From Oceanospirillaceae bacterium (GTDB taxonomy: Bacteria > Pseudomonadota > Gammaproteobacteria > Pseudomonadales > Balneatricaceae), in the NCBI GenBank assembly GCA_013215445.1, contig JABSRA010000020.1, forward strand, positions 1-62,247: a stretch of 62,247 nt of DNA, given 5' to 3'. The translations under genes were made by a program, and so were the position numbers. Numbering within the stretch: the first letter of the stretch is position 1; every line of letters begins with the position of its first letter. Below, piece after piece: positions 16,345 through 25,065 of the stretch. Below the pieces are notes generated by a model. The model was given only the letters and a program-made list of their open reading frames with translations, was not told the origin of the DNA and searched no databases.

Positions 16345-17553
16345 ATGTCAGCATTACAATTAAGCATTAATCAGGCACAGAAGTTAGTCGTTTTACAGCA
16401 GCGCTATAGTCGGGGGGTAAATACTGACAACAGCTTATTAGCCAGTATTGAGCACATGGGTTATGTGCAAATAGATTCGATTAGTGTTGTGGCAAGAGCG
16501 CACCAACATAGCTTGTTTAACCGAGTTCACGACTATAGCGAACGTAGTTTAGCGATACTGCAGGGTCGTGCTAAAATTTTTGAGTATTGGTCGCATGCGG
16601 CAGCCTACCTGCCCATGTCTCACTATCGCTACTCCCTAGTGAGAAAACAGGCCTATAAAAATGGTGATCAACACTGGTATAAAAAATCACCTAAAGTAAT
16701 GAGAGAAGTATTGGCCCGCATCACCGCTACCGGACCTTTAATGGCCAAAGATTTCCAGCAAGCACATAACAATAAAAGCGGTTGGTGGGACTGGAAACCG
16801 GCAAAAATTGCCCTCGAACAGCTATTTATGCAAGGTGATTTAATGGTAGTTGAGCGCCGCGGCTTTCAAAAGGTTTATGATTTAACTGAGCGTGTCCTGC
16901 CCGATAACATAAATAGTAGTGTGCCTAGTATGGAAGAGCTCTGTCGGCATTTGATTTTGCAATATATAAAGGCAAATGGGCTGGCAAGGGCTGAGCATAT
17001 TGCCTATTTGCGCAAAGGTTTAAAGGCCCCTATACAGCAGCAGTTGCAGATATTGGAAGAGCAGGGCGTGATTGTGGTGGTTAACGTTCTTCAGCAATGT
17101 TATTACGCGCTGGCAAATTACCATGAATTATTGAAAAAAAGACTCCCTCAACAAGCGCTAAAAATATTATCGCCGTTCGACAATTTATTGATTCAGCGTT
17201 CAAGGATGCGGGAGCTGTTTGATTTTAATTATCAAATTGAATGTTATGTACCCGCCGCTAAAAGAGTTTATGGGTATTTCACTTTGCCGCTGCTGCAAGG
17301 TCAACGTTTTGTAGGTCGTATGGACGTTAAAGTACATAGAAAGCAACAACAGATGAGAATTATACACTTACATATAGAAACCGATAAATTAGAGCTTCTG
17401 CTTAAATCTCTGATAAAATCGTTACAGAATTTTATGCTATTCCAGCGAGCTGAAACCCTATACGTTGAACAAATATCACATGCTGATCAACATATTAGTC
17501 GCGCGAGTTTGCAATGCTTTAAAATAGCCCTCTTGCAAAGTATCAATGGTTAG
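16345..17553 (+). CDS. YcaQ/AlkZ-like winged-helix DNA glycosylase
   Basis: 402 residues, close to the about 400 of HTH_42-family proteins. This family includes AlkZ and E. coli YcaQ, which unhook interstrand crosslinks or excise bulky alkylated bases. The catalytic QxD motif of the YcaQ branch is present as Gln42-Ile-Asp44 in YVQIDSISVVARAH, with FNRV and the tandem winged helices following; FEYWSHAAAYLPM is the conserved next block. The conserved end contains LSPFDNLLIQRSRMRELFDF and GRMDVKVHR. ATG after AGGTGA. It is a single gene, without a toxin or antibiotic cluster beside it. Lesion specificity is not known. Confidence 0.85.
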   Translation: MSALQLSINQAQKLVVLQQRYSRGVNTDNSLLASIEHMGYVQIDSISVVARAHQHSLFNRVHDYSERSLAILQGRAKIFEYWSHAAAYLPMSHYRYSLVRKQAYKNGDQHWYKKSPKVMREVLARITATGPLMAKDFQQAHNNKSGWWDWKPAKIALEQLFMQGDLMVVERRGFQKVYDLTERVLPDNINSSVPSMEELCRHLILQYIKANGLARAEHIAYLRKGLKAPIQQQLQILEEQGVIVVVNVLQQCYYALANYHELLKKRLPQQALKILSPFDNLLIQRSRMRELFDFNYQIECYVPAAKRVYGYFTLPLLQGQRFVGRMDVKVHRKQQQMRIIHLHIETDKLELLLKSLIKSLQNFMLFQRAETLYVEQISHADQHISRASLQCFKIALLQSING

Positions 17554-17933
17554 GGAAGTAGCGAATAAGTCCCAAGCGCCCCTTAAGAGTGGATCTCTGT
17601 GCGGTCAACTCCTCCACATAAGGCTACATTAAAGGACGCTCATCGGCACCATCTCGGTAATTACTCCCTACATTACTCTGCCTGCTGCGTCCATGTAGTC
17701 ACAGGCGTATTTGCTGCTCGCAACATCCTGTTGCTGCTCTTCAGCAATATTACCTGCTGCACCCTGGTAACCCAAGAGACCTTCATCGCCTGTTGGAAAA
17801 TTTCGATTTTGAGTATGGACGAGCTCCTGCAATCTCAAAAAACTGTCTAACTATCGACTAAGTTTGCTTGGATCACTAGGCGTGTAAGCTGTGCCCATCT
17901 TGCAAATTTTTAAATCGGACCCTAATGTTTTGA
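17554..17933. other. Intergenic region with no accepted gene
   Basis: About 380 bases between two convergent genes. Open frames exist on both strands (plus 17599-17850; minus roughly 17680-17845, with a protein-like segment GNIAEEQQQDVASSKYACDY), but none has a good start, ribosome site or recognisable family, so I regard the region as eroded coding DNA or spacer. Confidence 0.4.
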
Positions 17934-18461
17934 TCAATAAATTTGTGCCGCTTTAGTGACCTTAACCGCCTGTACTTGACTCAGCATTTTGCCCCATAGT
18001 TCGTTGTAATAATTTATGAGTACTGAAGCACCGAGTTTGTCTCTATCACTGAGCGTATGGCAGTCAGCGACGACGGTCACTTTATAGTCGCGGCTGATGG
18101 CGGCTTTAATACTTGTGTCAACGCAAAAATCGGTCGCCCACCCGCAAAAAAACAAGTCGCTGATGTTGTTCTCCTGAAGGAAATCCTCAAGGTGTGTTTT
18201 ATAGAAAGCATCGTTAGTGGTTTTTCTAATCACAATATCGCCAGCTTGAGGCTGTAGAGAAGGGATTATTTCCCAGCCTGTCGTGCCTGGTGCCAATCCT
18301 TCTTGCAGGGTCCCATCGTGTTGGATAAATACCACTGCGTCATTTTTTTCTCTGGTTTTTTGTGCCAGTAAATTGATCCGATGAATGACTCCTGCAGCAT
18401 CGTATTTGTCAGTCTGACTGAAGGGTGATTGTTGCATGTCTATTATAATTAAAGCTTGCAT
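17934..18461 (-). CDS. Isochorismatase-family cysteine hydrolase
   Basis: 175 residues. The catalytic triad of the family is visible: Asp8 in LIIIDMQQS, Lys in IRKTTNDAFYKT, and Cys in GWATDFCVDTSIKAA, which follows the characteristic cis-peptide region. Members cleave amides, or vinyl ethers as in isochorismatase; nicotinamidase and ureidoacrylate hydrolase belong here, so the fold does not tell the substrate. ATG at 18461 has only a weak GAG upstream. It is followed downstream by nothing on its strand and lies 29 bp after the aminotransferase gene stop, so the two are probably transcribed together. Confidence 0.88.
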   Translation of the reverse strand: MQALIIIDMQQSPFSQTDKYDAAGVIHRINLLAQKTREKNDAVVFIQHDGTLQEGLAPGTTGWEIIPSLQPQAGDIVIRKTTNDAFYKTHLEDFLQENNISDLFFCGWATDFCVDTSIKAAISRDYKVTVVADCHTLSDRDKLGASVLINYYNELWGKMLSQVQAVKVTKAAQIY

Positions 18462-18490
18462 GATATTTACTCAAAAGCCGCTAGTTTAGT

Positions 18491-19678
18491 TTATGGAGTT
18501 GGATGGCAAAACTGTTTTAACACATTGATTAATTTATCTATTTGGCTATAGTTGTTAAAGTAGTGTACGGAAGCTCTGACAAGATCTGGCAGCTTACGGA
18601 TTTTAGCATCAATTAAAGTACTGCTCGGCTGACTGCAGCTGACATTGATGTCATGTTTTTGCAATAGTGTCTGCACTAAAGCTGATTCTATTCCCCGCAT
18701 TGAAAAAGTGACAATGGCACATTGCTCGCGACCAATATCCCAGAGGGAAATGCCGTCGAGCTTCGCCAGAGATTGGCGCAGATAACGGGCGAGTATTGTA
18801 TTGTAAGCGGCGATATTATCGATACCAATATGCAGCGCATAATCAATTGCGCAGCCCATGCCCAGCAGTGCTGCATAATTATTTTCCCAGTTCTCAAAGC
18901 GCTTGGCATCGTCGCGTAATTGATAACTATCGATCTCACACCAAGTGGCTGAGCGTACGTCAATTAGTGGTGGGTTTAAGCGTTTGGTTATTGCTTTACG
19001 TACATACAAAAAACCCGCACCTCTTGGGCCGCGTAAGTATTTTCTGGAGGTCGCCGAGAGGAAGTCACACTGAATTTCTTTTACATCCACCGGCAGTTGG
19101 CCAACACTTTGACAGGCATCAACTAAATATAAAATGTTATTTGCAGCGGCTATTTTGCCAATCTCAATGATAGGATTGACCAAGCCACCGTTGGTGGGAA
19201 TATGGGTAATAGCGATTAATTTTACGAATTTATCCAGCATTTTTTGCAGGGCAATAACGCAGACTTCGCCGTCGCTGTTTGAGGGAATGACTTCAATCAC
19301 CACCTCTTTTTCACGCGCCAACTGTAAGTAGGACATATAATTTGAGCCATATTCACTCTCTGAGGTTAGTATTTTATCGCCGGCCTTAAAGTCGATTGAA
19401 TAAAAAGCACTGAACCAGCCAATGGTGGCATTTTCTACCAGAGCCACTTCATTTTCCTCACAGTTGATCAATGTCGCAACACTTGAGTAGATCGCAGTAA
19501 TAGCGGTGGCTTTTTCTCGGGCCGCTTCATAGCCGCCAATCTGAGCCTCTAATAGTAGATGTTGGATTTGACAATCAAGCACAGGTTTTGGCATCAACGA
19601 GGCACCTGCACTGTTGAAGTGGATTAAGTTCTGCTCTGTACAAAGGTCTTGTTGAATACTGCTAGTGTCGATTGGCAT
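18491..19678 (-). CDS. Aminotransferase class V-fold PLP-dependent enzyme
   Basis: 395 residues from the ATG at 19678, which has an excellent AGAGGA ribosome site; the frame is open another 171 bases but that part overlaps the neighbouring LysR gene start and has no family likeness. PLP features: Asp in YLVDACQSVGQLPVDV and the Schiff-base Lys in SATSRKYLRGPRGAGFLYV. Opening LIHFNSAGASLMP resembles the selenocysteine-lyase/EgtE-like branch. Members act as cysteine desulfurases, C-S lyases or epimerases. Divergent from the LysR at 19781 with 102 bp between, so likely its target, and followed by the isochorismatase-family gene. Confidence 0.86.
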   Translation of the reverse strand: MPIDTSSIQQDLCTEQNLIHFNSAGASLMPKPVLDCQIQHLLLEAQIGGYEAAREKATAITAIYSSVATLINCEENEVALVENATIGWFSAFYSIDFKAGDKILTSESEYGSNYMSYLQLAREKEVVIEVIPSNSDGEVCVIALQKMLDKFVKLIAITHIPTNGGLVNPIIEIGKIAAANNILYLVDACQSVGQLPVDVKEIQCDFLSATSRKYLRGPRGAGFLYVRKAITKRLNPPLIDVRSATWCEIDSYQLRDDAKRFENWENNYAALLGMGCAIDYALHIGIDNIAAYNTILARYLRQSLAKLDGISLWDIGREQCAIVTFSMRGIESALVQTLLQKHDINVSCSQPSSTLIDAKIRKLPDLVRASVHYFNNYSQIDKLINVLKQFCHPTP

Positions 19679-19727
19679 GTTAAATCCTCTATGTTGTATG
19701 CCTTGATTAAAGCATGCAAACAACTCG

Positions 19728-19749
19728 CAAACAAAAGATTTATTGTTTG
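19728..19749. promoter_or_regulatory. Candidate LysR operator between divergent aminotransferase and LysR genes
   Basis: CAAACA (19728-19733) and TGTTTG (19744-19749) form a perfect inverted repeat with a 10-base A/T-rich centre, in the 102-bp gap of the divergent pair. A TATACT resembling a -10 box starts at 19751 for the plus-strand gene, so a bound regulator would cover its own promoter. Confidence 0.38.
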
Positions 19750-19780
19750 ATATACTTGAGTTTTTGTAAAGAGATAAACA

Positions 19781-20659
19781 GTGAAACTTCCCCCGCTGAC
19801 GGCGCTGCACTATTTTACCAGTGCGGCTAAAAATTTGAGCTTTTCTCAAGCTGCAAAAGAGCTACATATCTCTGAAGGGGCGATTAGCCGGCAGATGAAA
19901 CTCTTGGCTGACTATTATGGCAGAGCGCTATTTCAAAAAAATGGGCGCGGTATTACCCTCACGGCTGATGGCCGACTGCTATTATCGATGGCGCTACCTG
20001 CTCTTGAAGATATAGCCGCAGTATCGGCACAATTACGAGCGCCTAGTTCTCAATTAACCATCAATGTCACCACTAGCTTTGCCATACGTTGGTTGCTGCC
20101 AAAATTAGTCAGTTTTGCCCGGTCTTATCCGCACATTGATGTACAGTTGCAGGCGAGTTCGAGTGAAGAGTCTACCCGTGGAAAATTATTTGATATTCAA
20201 ATAAGTTATCAATTGCTCAGTAGGAGGGGCCCCAACAAACATCAACGTAAACTACTCGATGAGCGTTTGTTGGTGGTCTGCTCGCCCAGTTATCTAGAGG
20301 AGGGTGAAATTATCCCACTCGGTGAGTTGCATACAAAAAAACTATTACTCAATGAGCTAACCGGCAGAGATTGGCAGCGCTGGAGTGAATTACTTAACTT
20401 AGCAGCACTGCCCATAGAGAGCGCCCTTAAATTTGAACAAGATGATGTTGCCATTCAAGCTGCGGTTGCAGGGCATGGCCTTGCCCTGGCAAATATGGTG
20501 TATATTGAGCGAGAATTGAGCTTGGGCTCTTTGGTTCCCGCCACCTCTCAAGTGGCTTTGGTCGTGGGAGCGCACTATGTCAATGTGCATCCTGTTGCAG
20601 CGCACTCCAACTCAGTCACCGCTTTTGTGGCCTGGCTGTATAGCGAAATAGAAAAATAA
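19781..20659 (+). CDS. LysR family regulator, GcvA-like
   Basis: 292 residues from a GTG at 19781; no ATG lies before the conserved start KLPPLTALHYFTSAAKNLSFSQAA. The helix-turn-helix reads AKELHISEGAISRQMKLLADYYG, and the effector domain follows, ending VAHSNSVTAFVAWLYSEI as in other GcvA-type regulators. Divergent from the aminotransferase gene and 131 bp upstream of the aldolase gene on its own strand, so it may control either or both. Effector unknown. Confidence 0.88.
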   Translation: MKLPPLTALHYFTSAAKNLSFSQAAKELHISEGAISRQMKLLADYYGRALFQKNGRGITLTADGRLLLSMALPALEDIAAVSAQLRAPSSQLTINVTTSFAIRWLLPKLVSFARSYPHIDVQLQASSSEESTRGKLFDIQISYQLLSRRGPNKHQRKLLDERLLVVCSPSYLEEGEIIPLGELHTKKLLLNELTGRDWQRWSELLNLAALPIESALKFEQDDVAIQAAVAGHGLALANMVYIERELSLGSLVPATSQVALVVGAHYVNVHPVAAHSNSVTAFVAWLYSEIEK

Positions 20660-20790
20660 AATTAAATGTCACCCGTACTAGCAACTATCAAAAATAACGA
20701 TATTTGCTGCTTCTCTGACTTTAGAGCTGAAATTAAACATTTAAGGCGCTAGTATTAGCGACTTAGCATTTATTTACTCAGGGGAAAAAT

Positions 20791-21558
20791 GTGCAAGAGT
20801 TAACTTTTGAGAGTCTCAAGGGAAAAGTCAGTGATCAAGAGTGGCAGCTGCGGGTGGATTTAGCCGCCTGCTATCGCCTGGTGGCTGATTTAGGTTGGGA
20901 TGATCTCATCTACACCCATTTATCCGCGCGTCTAGCAGGCACTGATGAGTACTTAGTTAATCCGTTTGGTTTGGCGTTCGATGAAGTCACCGCCTCTAAT
21001 TTGGTCAAAGTTGATCTGCAGGGTAATATCCTCGATGACACACCTTATGTGATTAATCCTGCAGGTTTTACCATTCACAGTGCCATCCATGAAGCGCGAC
21101 CGGATGCACACTGTGTTATTCATTTGCATACCCATGCGATCACCGTGGTCGCCTCTCAAGAGCAGGGTTTACTGGCGTATAGCCAGTACTCGATGTTTTC
21201 ACTGGCCTCGCTCTCCTACCATAAATATGAAGGGCTAGCGGTTAACGACGCTGAAAAGCAGCGCTTGCAACAAGATCTCGGTCTAGCCAATCACATGCTG
21301 CTGATTAACCACGGTGGCTTGACCTTGGGGCCGACGGTCGGTGATGCCTTTATGCGTTTCTTTGATTTACAGCGCGCCTGCGAGATTCAAGTGATGTTAC
21401 AGGGAGCGGGGCAGCCGGCGGCGACTATTGATCAAAAGATATTAGATAATATTAAAGCGCAGCAGCAGGTAGTTAACATTGGCGAGAGTGGCGGGCAAAA
21501 AATTTGGCCCGCTATGTTGAGAAAAGCCTATAAATTAGATCCGAGCTTTATGCTTTAA
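20791..21558 (+). CDS. Class II aldolase/adducin family protein
   Basis: 255 residues from a GTG with AGGGGA upstream. The zinc-binding histidines are visible in CVIHLHTHAITVVAS (HxHxH-like cluster) and in MLLINHGGLTLGPTVGDAF; the upstream segment YTHLSARLAGTDEYLVNPFG is the family phosphate/substrate loop region (N-G-H/S-L-S-x-R form). Class II aldolases such as fuculose-phosphate aldolase cleave or decarboxylate small hydroxy-acids or sugar phosphates. Next gene, 43 bp downstream on the same strand, is an enolase-superfamily dehydratase, so they probably act in one catabolic pathway. Confidence 0.88.
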   Translation: MQELTFESLKGKVSDQEWQLRVDLAACYRLVADLGWDDLIYTHLSARLAGTDEYLVNPFGLAFDEVTASNLVKVDLQGNILDDTPYVINPAGFTIHSAIHEARPDAHCVIHLHTHAITVVASQEQGLLAYSQYSMFSLASLSYHKYEGLAVNDAEKQRLQQDLGLANHMLLINHGGLTLGPTVGDAFMRFFDLQRACEIQVMLQGAGQPAATIDQKILDNIKAQQQVVNIGESGGQKIWPAMLRKAYKLDPSFML

Positions 21559-21601
21559 CGGTAATTGTAGAAATTTGTAAGAGTGTTGTCTGGAGATAAA
21601 C

Positions 21602-22777
21602 ATGAAAGTAGTATCGATAGAAATTTTTGACATCCACTGTCCTGAGCGCACGTCTTGGAACCCGGTTTTTGTACGTGTCCACACGGATGAGGGCATTAGC
21701 GGTGTCGGTGAGGCGGGTTTGGCTTACGATGTAGGGCACAGTGCTGCGGCAAGTATGATTAAAGAGATGGCAGAGGCCTTTTTGATTGGTCACGATCCGT
21801 TTCAAACAGAGAAGCTCTGGTCGCGTATGTTGCGTGAGAGTTTTTGGGGCTTAGGGGGCGGTCCAGTGGTCTATGCGGCGATGAGTGCGATTGATACCGC
21901 ACTCTGGGATATTAAAGGCAAGGCGCTTAACTTGCCGGTTTATCAGCTATTAGGTGGCAAGGTGAATGATTCCCTGCGCACCTATGCCTCTCAGTTACAA
22001 TTTGACTGGGACGTTGAGTTTAAAGCGTTATCTCAGCCTGAACAGTATGCAGAAGCGGCGCTAAAGGCGGTTGCTGAGGGTTATGATGCGGTTAAAGTTG
22101 ATCCTATTATGTATGACAAGGATGGCAATACTTATTACGACAGAACTAAAATTATCGCCCGTGGTGAAATGAAGCTGTACCGCGCTAGATTGGCGGCGAT
22201 TCGCGATGCCGTTGGCGATGAAGTGGATATTATTTTCGAGTGCCACTCTCTGCCCGGTGTCACTACCGCAATCCAGTTAGGCAAGCTAGCAGAAGAGTTT
22301 GACTGTATGTTCTATGAGGAACCCGTTAACTATCTGAATCACTCACTCCATAAAAAAGTAGCAGATAAAGTCAATGTGCCTATCGCCGGTGGCGAGCGCT
22401 TGTACAACCGCTGGCAAGTGCGCCCCTACTTTGAAGATATGAGTATTGATGTGCTACAGCCGGATATTGGTCTGTGTGGTGGTTTTACAGAAACTAAAAA
22501 GGTCTGTGACTACGCTGATATCTTTGATATTCGCATTCAGGCACACGTCTGTGGTGGCCCAGTCGCAACCGCTGCTGCGTTACATTTAGAGACGGCAATA
22601 CCCAACTTTTTGATCCACGAGCATCACACCTATGCGATTAAAGCTTGGAATCGCGAGTTGTGTATCCAAGATCCTCAACCAGTTAATGGTCAATTTGTGG
22701 TCTCTGAGGCACCGGGCATCGGCATTGAATTAAACGATGATATTGTGATGCGCTCACCGCGAGTGGTCGTCAAATAA
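21602..22777 (+). CDS. Enolase-superfamily (mandelate racemase/sugar-acid dehydratase) enzyme
   Basis: 391 residues. The capping domain (1-125, with the loop AGLAYDVGH) is followed by the (beta/alpha) barrel. Catalytic and metal residues that can be read: Lys165-Val-Asp167 in DAVKVDP; Glu213-x-His215 in FECHS; Glu239/240 in YEEPV; Glu265 in AGGERLY; and the Asp288/His315 dyad in QPDIG and QAHVCGG. A His two residues after the first metal ligand together with the His-Asp dyad points to the acid-sugar dehydratases (galactonate, gluconate or mannonate type) rather than to muconate cycloisomerase. GGAGA precedes the ATG. Paired with the class II aldolase gene. Confidence 0.9.
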   Translation: MKVVSIEIFDIHCPERTSWNPVFVRVHTDEGISGVGEAGLAYDVGHSAAASMIKEMAEAFLIGHDPFQTEKLWSRMLRESFWGLGGGPVVYAAMSAIDTALWDIKGKALNLPVYQLLGGKVNDSLRTYASQLQFDWDVEFKALSQPEQYAEAALKAVAEGYDAVKVDPIMYDKDGNTYYDRTKIIARGEMKLYRARLAAIRDAVGDEVDIIFECHSLPGVTTAIQLGKLAEEFDCMFYEEPVNYLNHSLHKKVADKVNVPIAGGERLYNRWQVRPYFEDMSIDVLQPDIGLCGGFTETKKVCDYADIFDIRIQAHVCGGPVATAAALHLETAIPNFLIHEHHTYAIKAWNRELCIQDPQPVNGQFVVSEAPGIGIELNDDIVMRSPRVVVK

Positions 22778-22800
22778 AGATCGGGAAAAACCTAAAAAGC

Positions 22801-22824
22801 TACGCAGTTACCCTAAACTGCGTA
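22801..22824. terminator. Terminator hairpin between convergent dehydratase and PLP-enzyme genes
   Basis: TACGCAGTT (22801-22809) and AACTGCGTA (22816-22824) are perfectly paired around a 6-base loop, extendable by AGC/GCT with one bulge. It is followed by a T-rich stretch that contains three tandem copies of an 8-base unit (CTTTCTAA, 22827-22850) and that includes the stop codon of the minus-strand gene. It probably ends the plus-strand transcript. Confidence 0.6.
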
Positions 22825-22838
22825 TGCTTTCTAACTTT

Positions 22839-23981
22839 CTAACTTTCTAACGCCTGCTTCATATCGGCAATCAGGTCTTCTACTTGTTCGATGCCAATAG
22901 AAATTCGCAACAAGTCAGTAGGGCACAATGTTCCCTCTCCCTCGACACTAGCGCGATGCTCGACTAAGCTCTCGACCCCGCCTAGAGAGGTGGCGCGTTT
23001 GATCAGCTTTAAATTGGCAGCCGTTTTTATCGCGGCCGCCTCGCCACCTTTGATCCTGATGCTTAACATTCCCCCGAAACCACCTTTCATTTGTTTTTTT
23101 GCCAGTGCATGCCCCTTGAAACTGCTTAGGCCGGGATAGAGTACTTGAGTGACTAGTGGGTGTTGCTCAAATGCTTGGGAAAACTGCATTGCATTGCTAC
23201 AAGCCTGTTTCATGCGCACCGCTAAAGTACGCATGCCACGCATCAATAACCAAGCTTCAAAAGGGCCGAGTACCGCACCACCTGAAGCGCGAATAGAGCG
23301 CATTTTTTGCCAGTGGTTATCGTTTTCTTTGCAGATCAGCGCACCGGCCAATACATCTGAGTGACCGTTGAGATACTTAGTGGCCGAGTGCATAACGATG
23401 TCGGCCCCCAGCGTTAATGGATTGCATAAGATAGGGGAAGCGATAGTGTTATCTACTGCGAGACGCGCCCCAATTTGCTGTGCAATCTTGGCCCATGCCC
23501 CGATGTCTTCTATTTCCCAAGTGGGGTTTGCGGGGGTCTCCAGCCAAAGTAATTTAGTTTTTCCGGGGATAACCGCTGCTTCTAGCGCGGCTAAATTACC
23601 GTTTTCAATAAAGGTGGTTTCTATTCCCCAATCGCTGGCAAACGTTAGCAACCAATTGCGAAACGACCAGTAAATGATGTTGGGGACAACCACATGATCC
23701 CCAGGTTTTAATGCCATAAACACACAAGTGGCTGCCGACATGCCCGAGGAGAACAGCATCGCATCCTCGCCTTTTTCAAGAGCTGCTAGCACTTGCTCGG
23801 GTTGCTCATAGTTGGGGTTGTGATCGCGGGTATAAATTTTTCCGTTTGGATAGCTGTTATCGATACTACGTTGGTAGGTAGTGCTTGGAAATATCCCGGG
23901 AATAATGCCTAGGTGTTGCTCATCCATAAAAGCCAAGCCCTGGGCTAAAATAGTCTCATCTGCCAGATTTTGATCACTCAA
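22839..23981 (-). CDS. Cystathionine gamma-synthase-like PLP enzyme (Cys/Met metabolism family)
   Basis: 380 residues starting from a TTG at 23981 that has AGAGAG at proper distance; another TTG at 24038 would add 19 residues without support. Family marks: YTRDHNPNYEQPEQVLAALEKGEDAMLFSSGMSA (N-terminal active-site loop), LETPANPTWEI, VDNTIASPI, and the PLP Lys in MHSATKYLNGHSDVL. The end LSLGGVESLVEHRAS-like segment (ATSLGGVESLVEHR) is diagnostic. Members perform gamma- or beta-elimination/replacement on sulfur amino acids. It lies amid sugar-acid-type enzymes, so a non-standard substrate is possible. Confidence 0.9.
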   Translation of the reverse strand: MSDQNLADETILAQGLAFMDEQHLGIIPGIFPSTTYQRSIDNSYPNGKIYTRDHNPNYEQPEQVLAALEKGEDAMLFSSGMSAATCVFMALKPGDHVVVPNIIYWSFRNWLLTFASDWGIETTFIENGNLAALEAAVIPGKTKLLWLETPANPTWEIEDIGAWAKIAQQIGARLAVDNTIASPILCNPLTLGADIVMHSATKYLNGHSDVLAGALICKENDNHWQKMRSIRASGGAVLGPFEAWLLMRGMRTLAVRMKQACSNAMQFSQAFEQHPLVTQVLYPGLSSFKGHALAKKQMKGGFGGMLSIRIKGGEAAAIKTAANLKLIKRATSLGGVESLVEHRASVEGEGTLCPTDLLRISIGIEQVEDLIADMKQALES

Positions 23982-24210
23982 GATAATACTCTCTTTAAAG
24001 GTTAACAGTTTGAGAGCTTGAGCGGTTTTAGGCCGCAAAGCGCTCAGTTTGAATGAACTTAACAGGATTGTTGAAAATTACCAGTTAATTACCAAGAAAG
24101 GGGTGTACGCAGTAGCGAGCTGATTCGGATGCACACTCATTTAGTGGGTTACTTAATAGATAGAAAATTCAGCATAATGCAAGCCAGTGGTGATTATACC
24201 GTTAACTGCG

Positions 24211-25065
24211 CTAAAAGCCGTAACAGCGTTTGGCGTTGGCATAGACAAGAGCATGAAGCTGGGAGGCGCTAAAGTCTAATTGGCTGTAGCAGTGCCACAG
24301 TGATTGGTAAGAGCAACTGAAAAGACACAGCGGAAAATTACTGGCTAACATTATCTTATCCTCAGTGAATCTATCGAGGAGCCAGGAGATAATCTTTTGC
24401 ATGTGTTGGCGCTGGTAAGCTCTATTGAGCATTTCCCACCCTGAGGCCTTTACAAAGAGGTTATCCCAATGGGACAGCCTTGACATATTGTTTTGCCAAA
24501 TAACATACTCAGAGGATAATGGCGCTGGGAACGCGGCGTGATTTATGACGATTTTTAAGGTTGGCTCGCGCTTTAGGCATAATACCAAGGCATCTATGGC
24601 TTGTGTATCAGCGCCATTTAACTGACACTCGAAAATCAAATCGCGCTCGGCTATTTGACTTAAATTATATTGCACTTGCGAGTTTTGTAATAACTTATAA
24701 GCATTCTCATCGAGTATATGTCTCACCCCGCACAGGCTAGAATACTGACAGAGCCTATCTAGTGTCGCATTGAATTGCGCAGTGCTCTGGGTCAGGTCCA
24801 CGCAGGCGACAGTTTTCATCTGATCAGCGGCCAAACTCTCCAACCAAGCTAGTTCCCGCCACGGCGAAGAGTTATCAAAGCCCGCTTCAATATGGACAAA
24901 ACCACAATGTTCAATTGGCGCAGTGGTACGTATATCATCCAGCGAGAAATTTTTATTGATCAGGGCTTTGTCCTCCCAAAAAGGAGGAGCGTCTGGGGCT
25001 AGCCAAGCGTAATTACCTTGGGTCTTATCAAATAGATGCAGATGCGGGTCGATTATTTTCATCAT
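24211..25065 (-). CDS. Amidohydrolase family lactonase (L-fuconolactonase-like)
   Basis: 284 residues of the COG3618 type. The metal motif is Asp6-Pro-His8-Leu-His10 (DPHLHLFD), followed by EAGFDNSSPWRELAWLESL, GVRHILD, and His176 in VINHAAFP. The late active-site segment is ASNFPLCLF with Asn243, where fuconolactonases usually have Asp (GSDWP); some family members do have SNFP. Such enzymes open sugar lactones or pyrone lactones. The start overlaps the SDR stop by one base (TAATG), indicating translational coupling: dehydrogenase makes a lactone, this enzyme opens it. Confidence 0.83.
   Translation of the reverse strand: MMKIIDPHLHLFDKTQGNYAWLAPDAPPFWEDKALINKNFSLDDIRTTAPIEHCGFVHIEAGFDNSSPWRELAWLESLAADQMKTVACVDLTQSTAQFNATLDRLCQYSSLCGVRHILDENAYKLLQNSQVQYNLSQIAERDLIFECQLNGADTQAIDALVLCLKREPTLKIVINHAAFPAPLSSEYVIWQNNMSRLSHWDNLFVKASGWEMLNRAYQRQHMQKIISWLLDRFTEDKIMLASNFPLCLFSCSYQSLWHCYSQLDFSASQLHALVYANAKRCYGF

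Noticed and set aside
16209..16370. 53-codon frame overlapping the start of the YcaQ-like gene
   Set aside because: Its overlap with the strong start of the next gene and absence of a ribosome site or recognisable family leave it unsupported.
17599..17850. 83-codon plus-strand frame rich in His and Cys
   Set aside because: GTG start without ribosome site and unnatural composition; a minus-strand frame looks more protein-like but is also incomplete.
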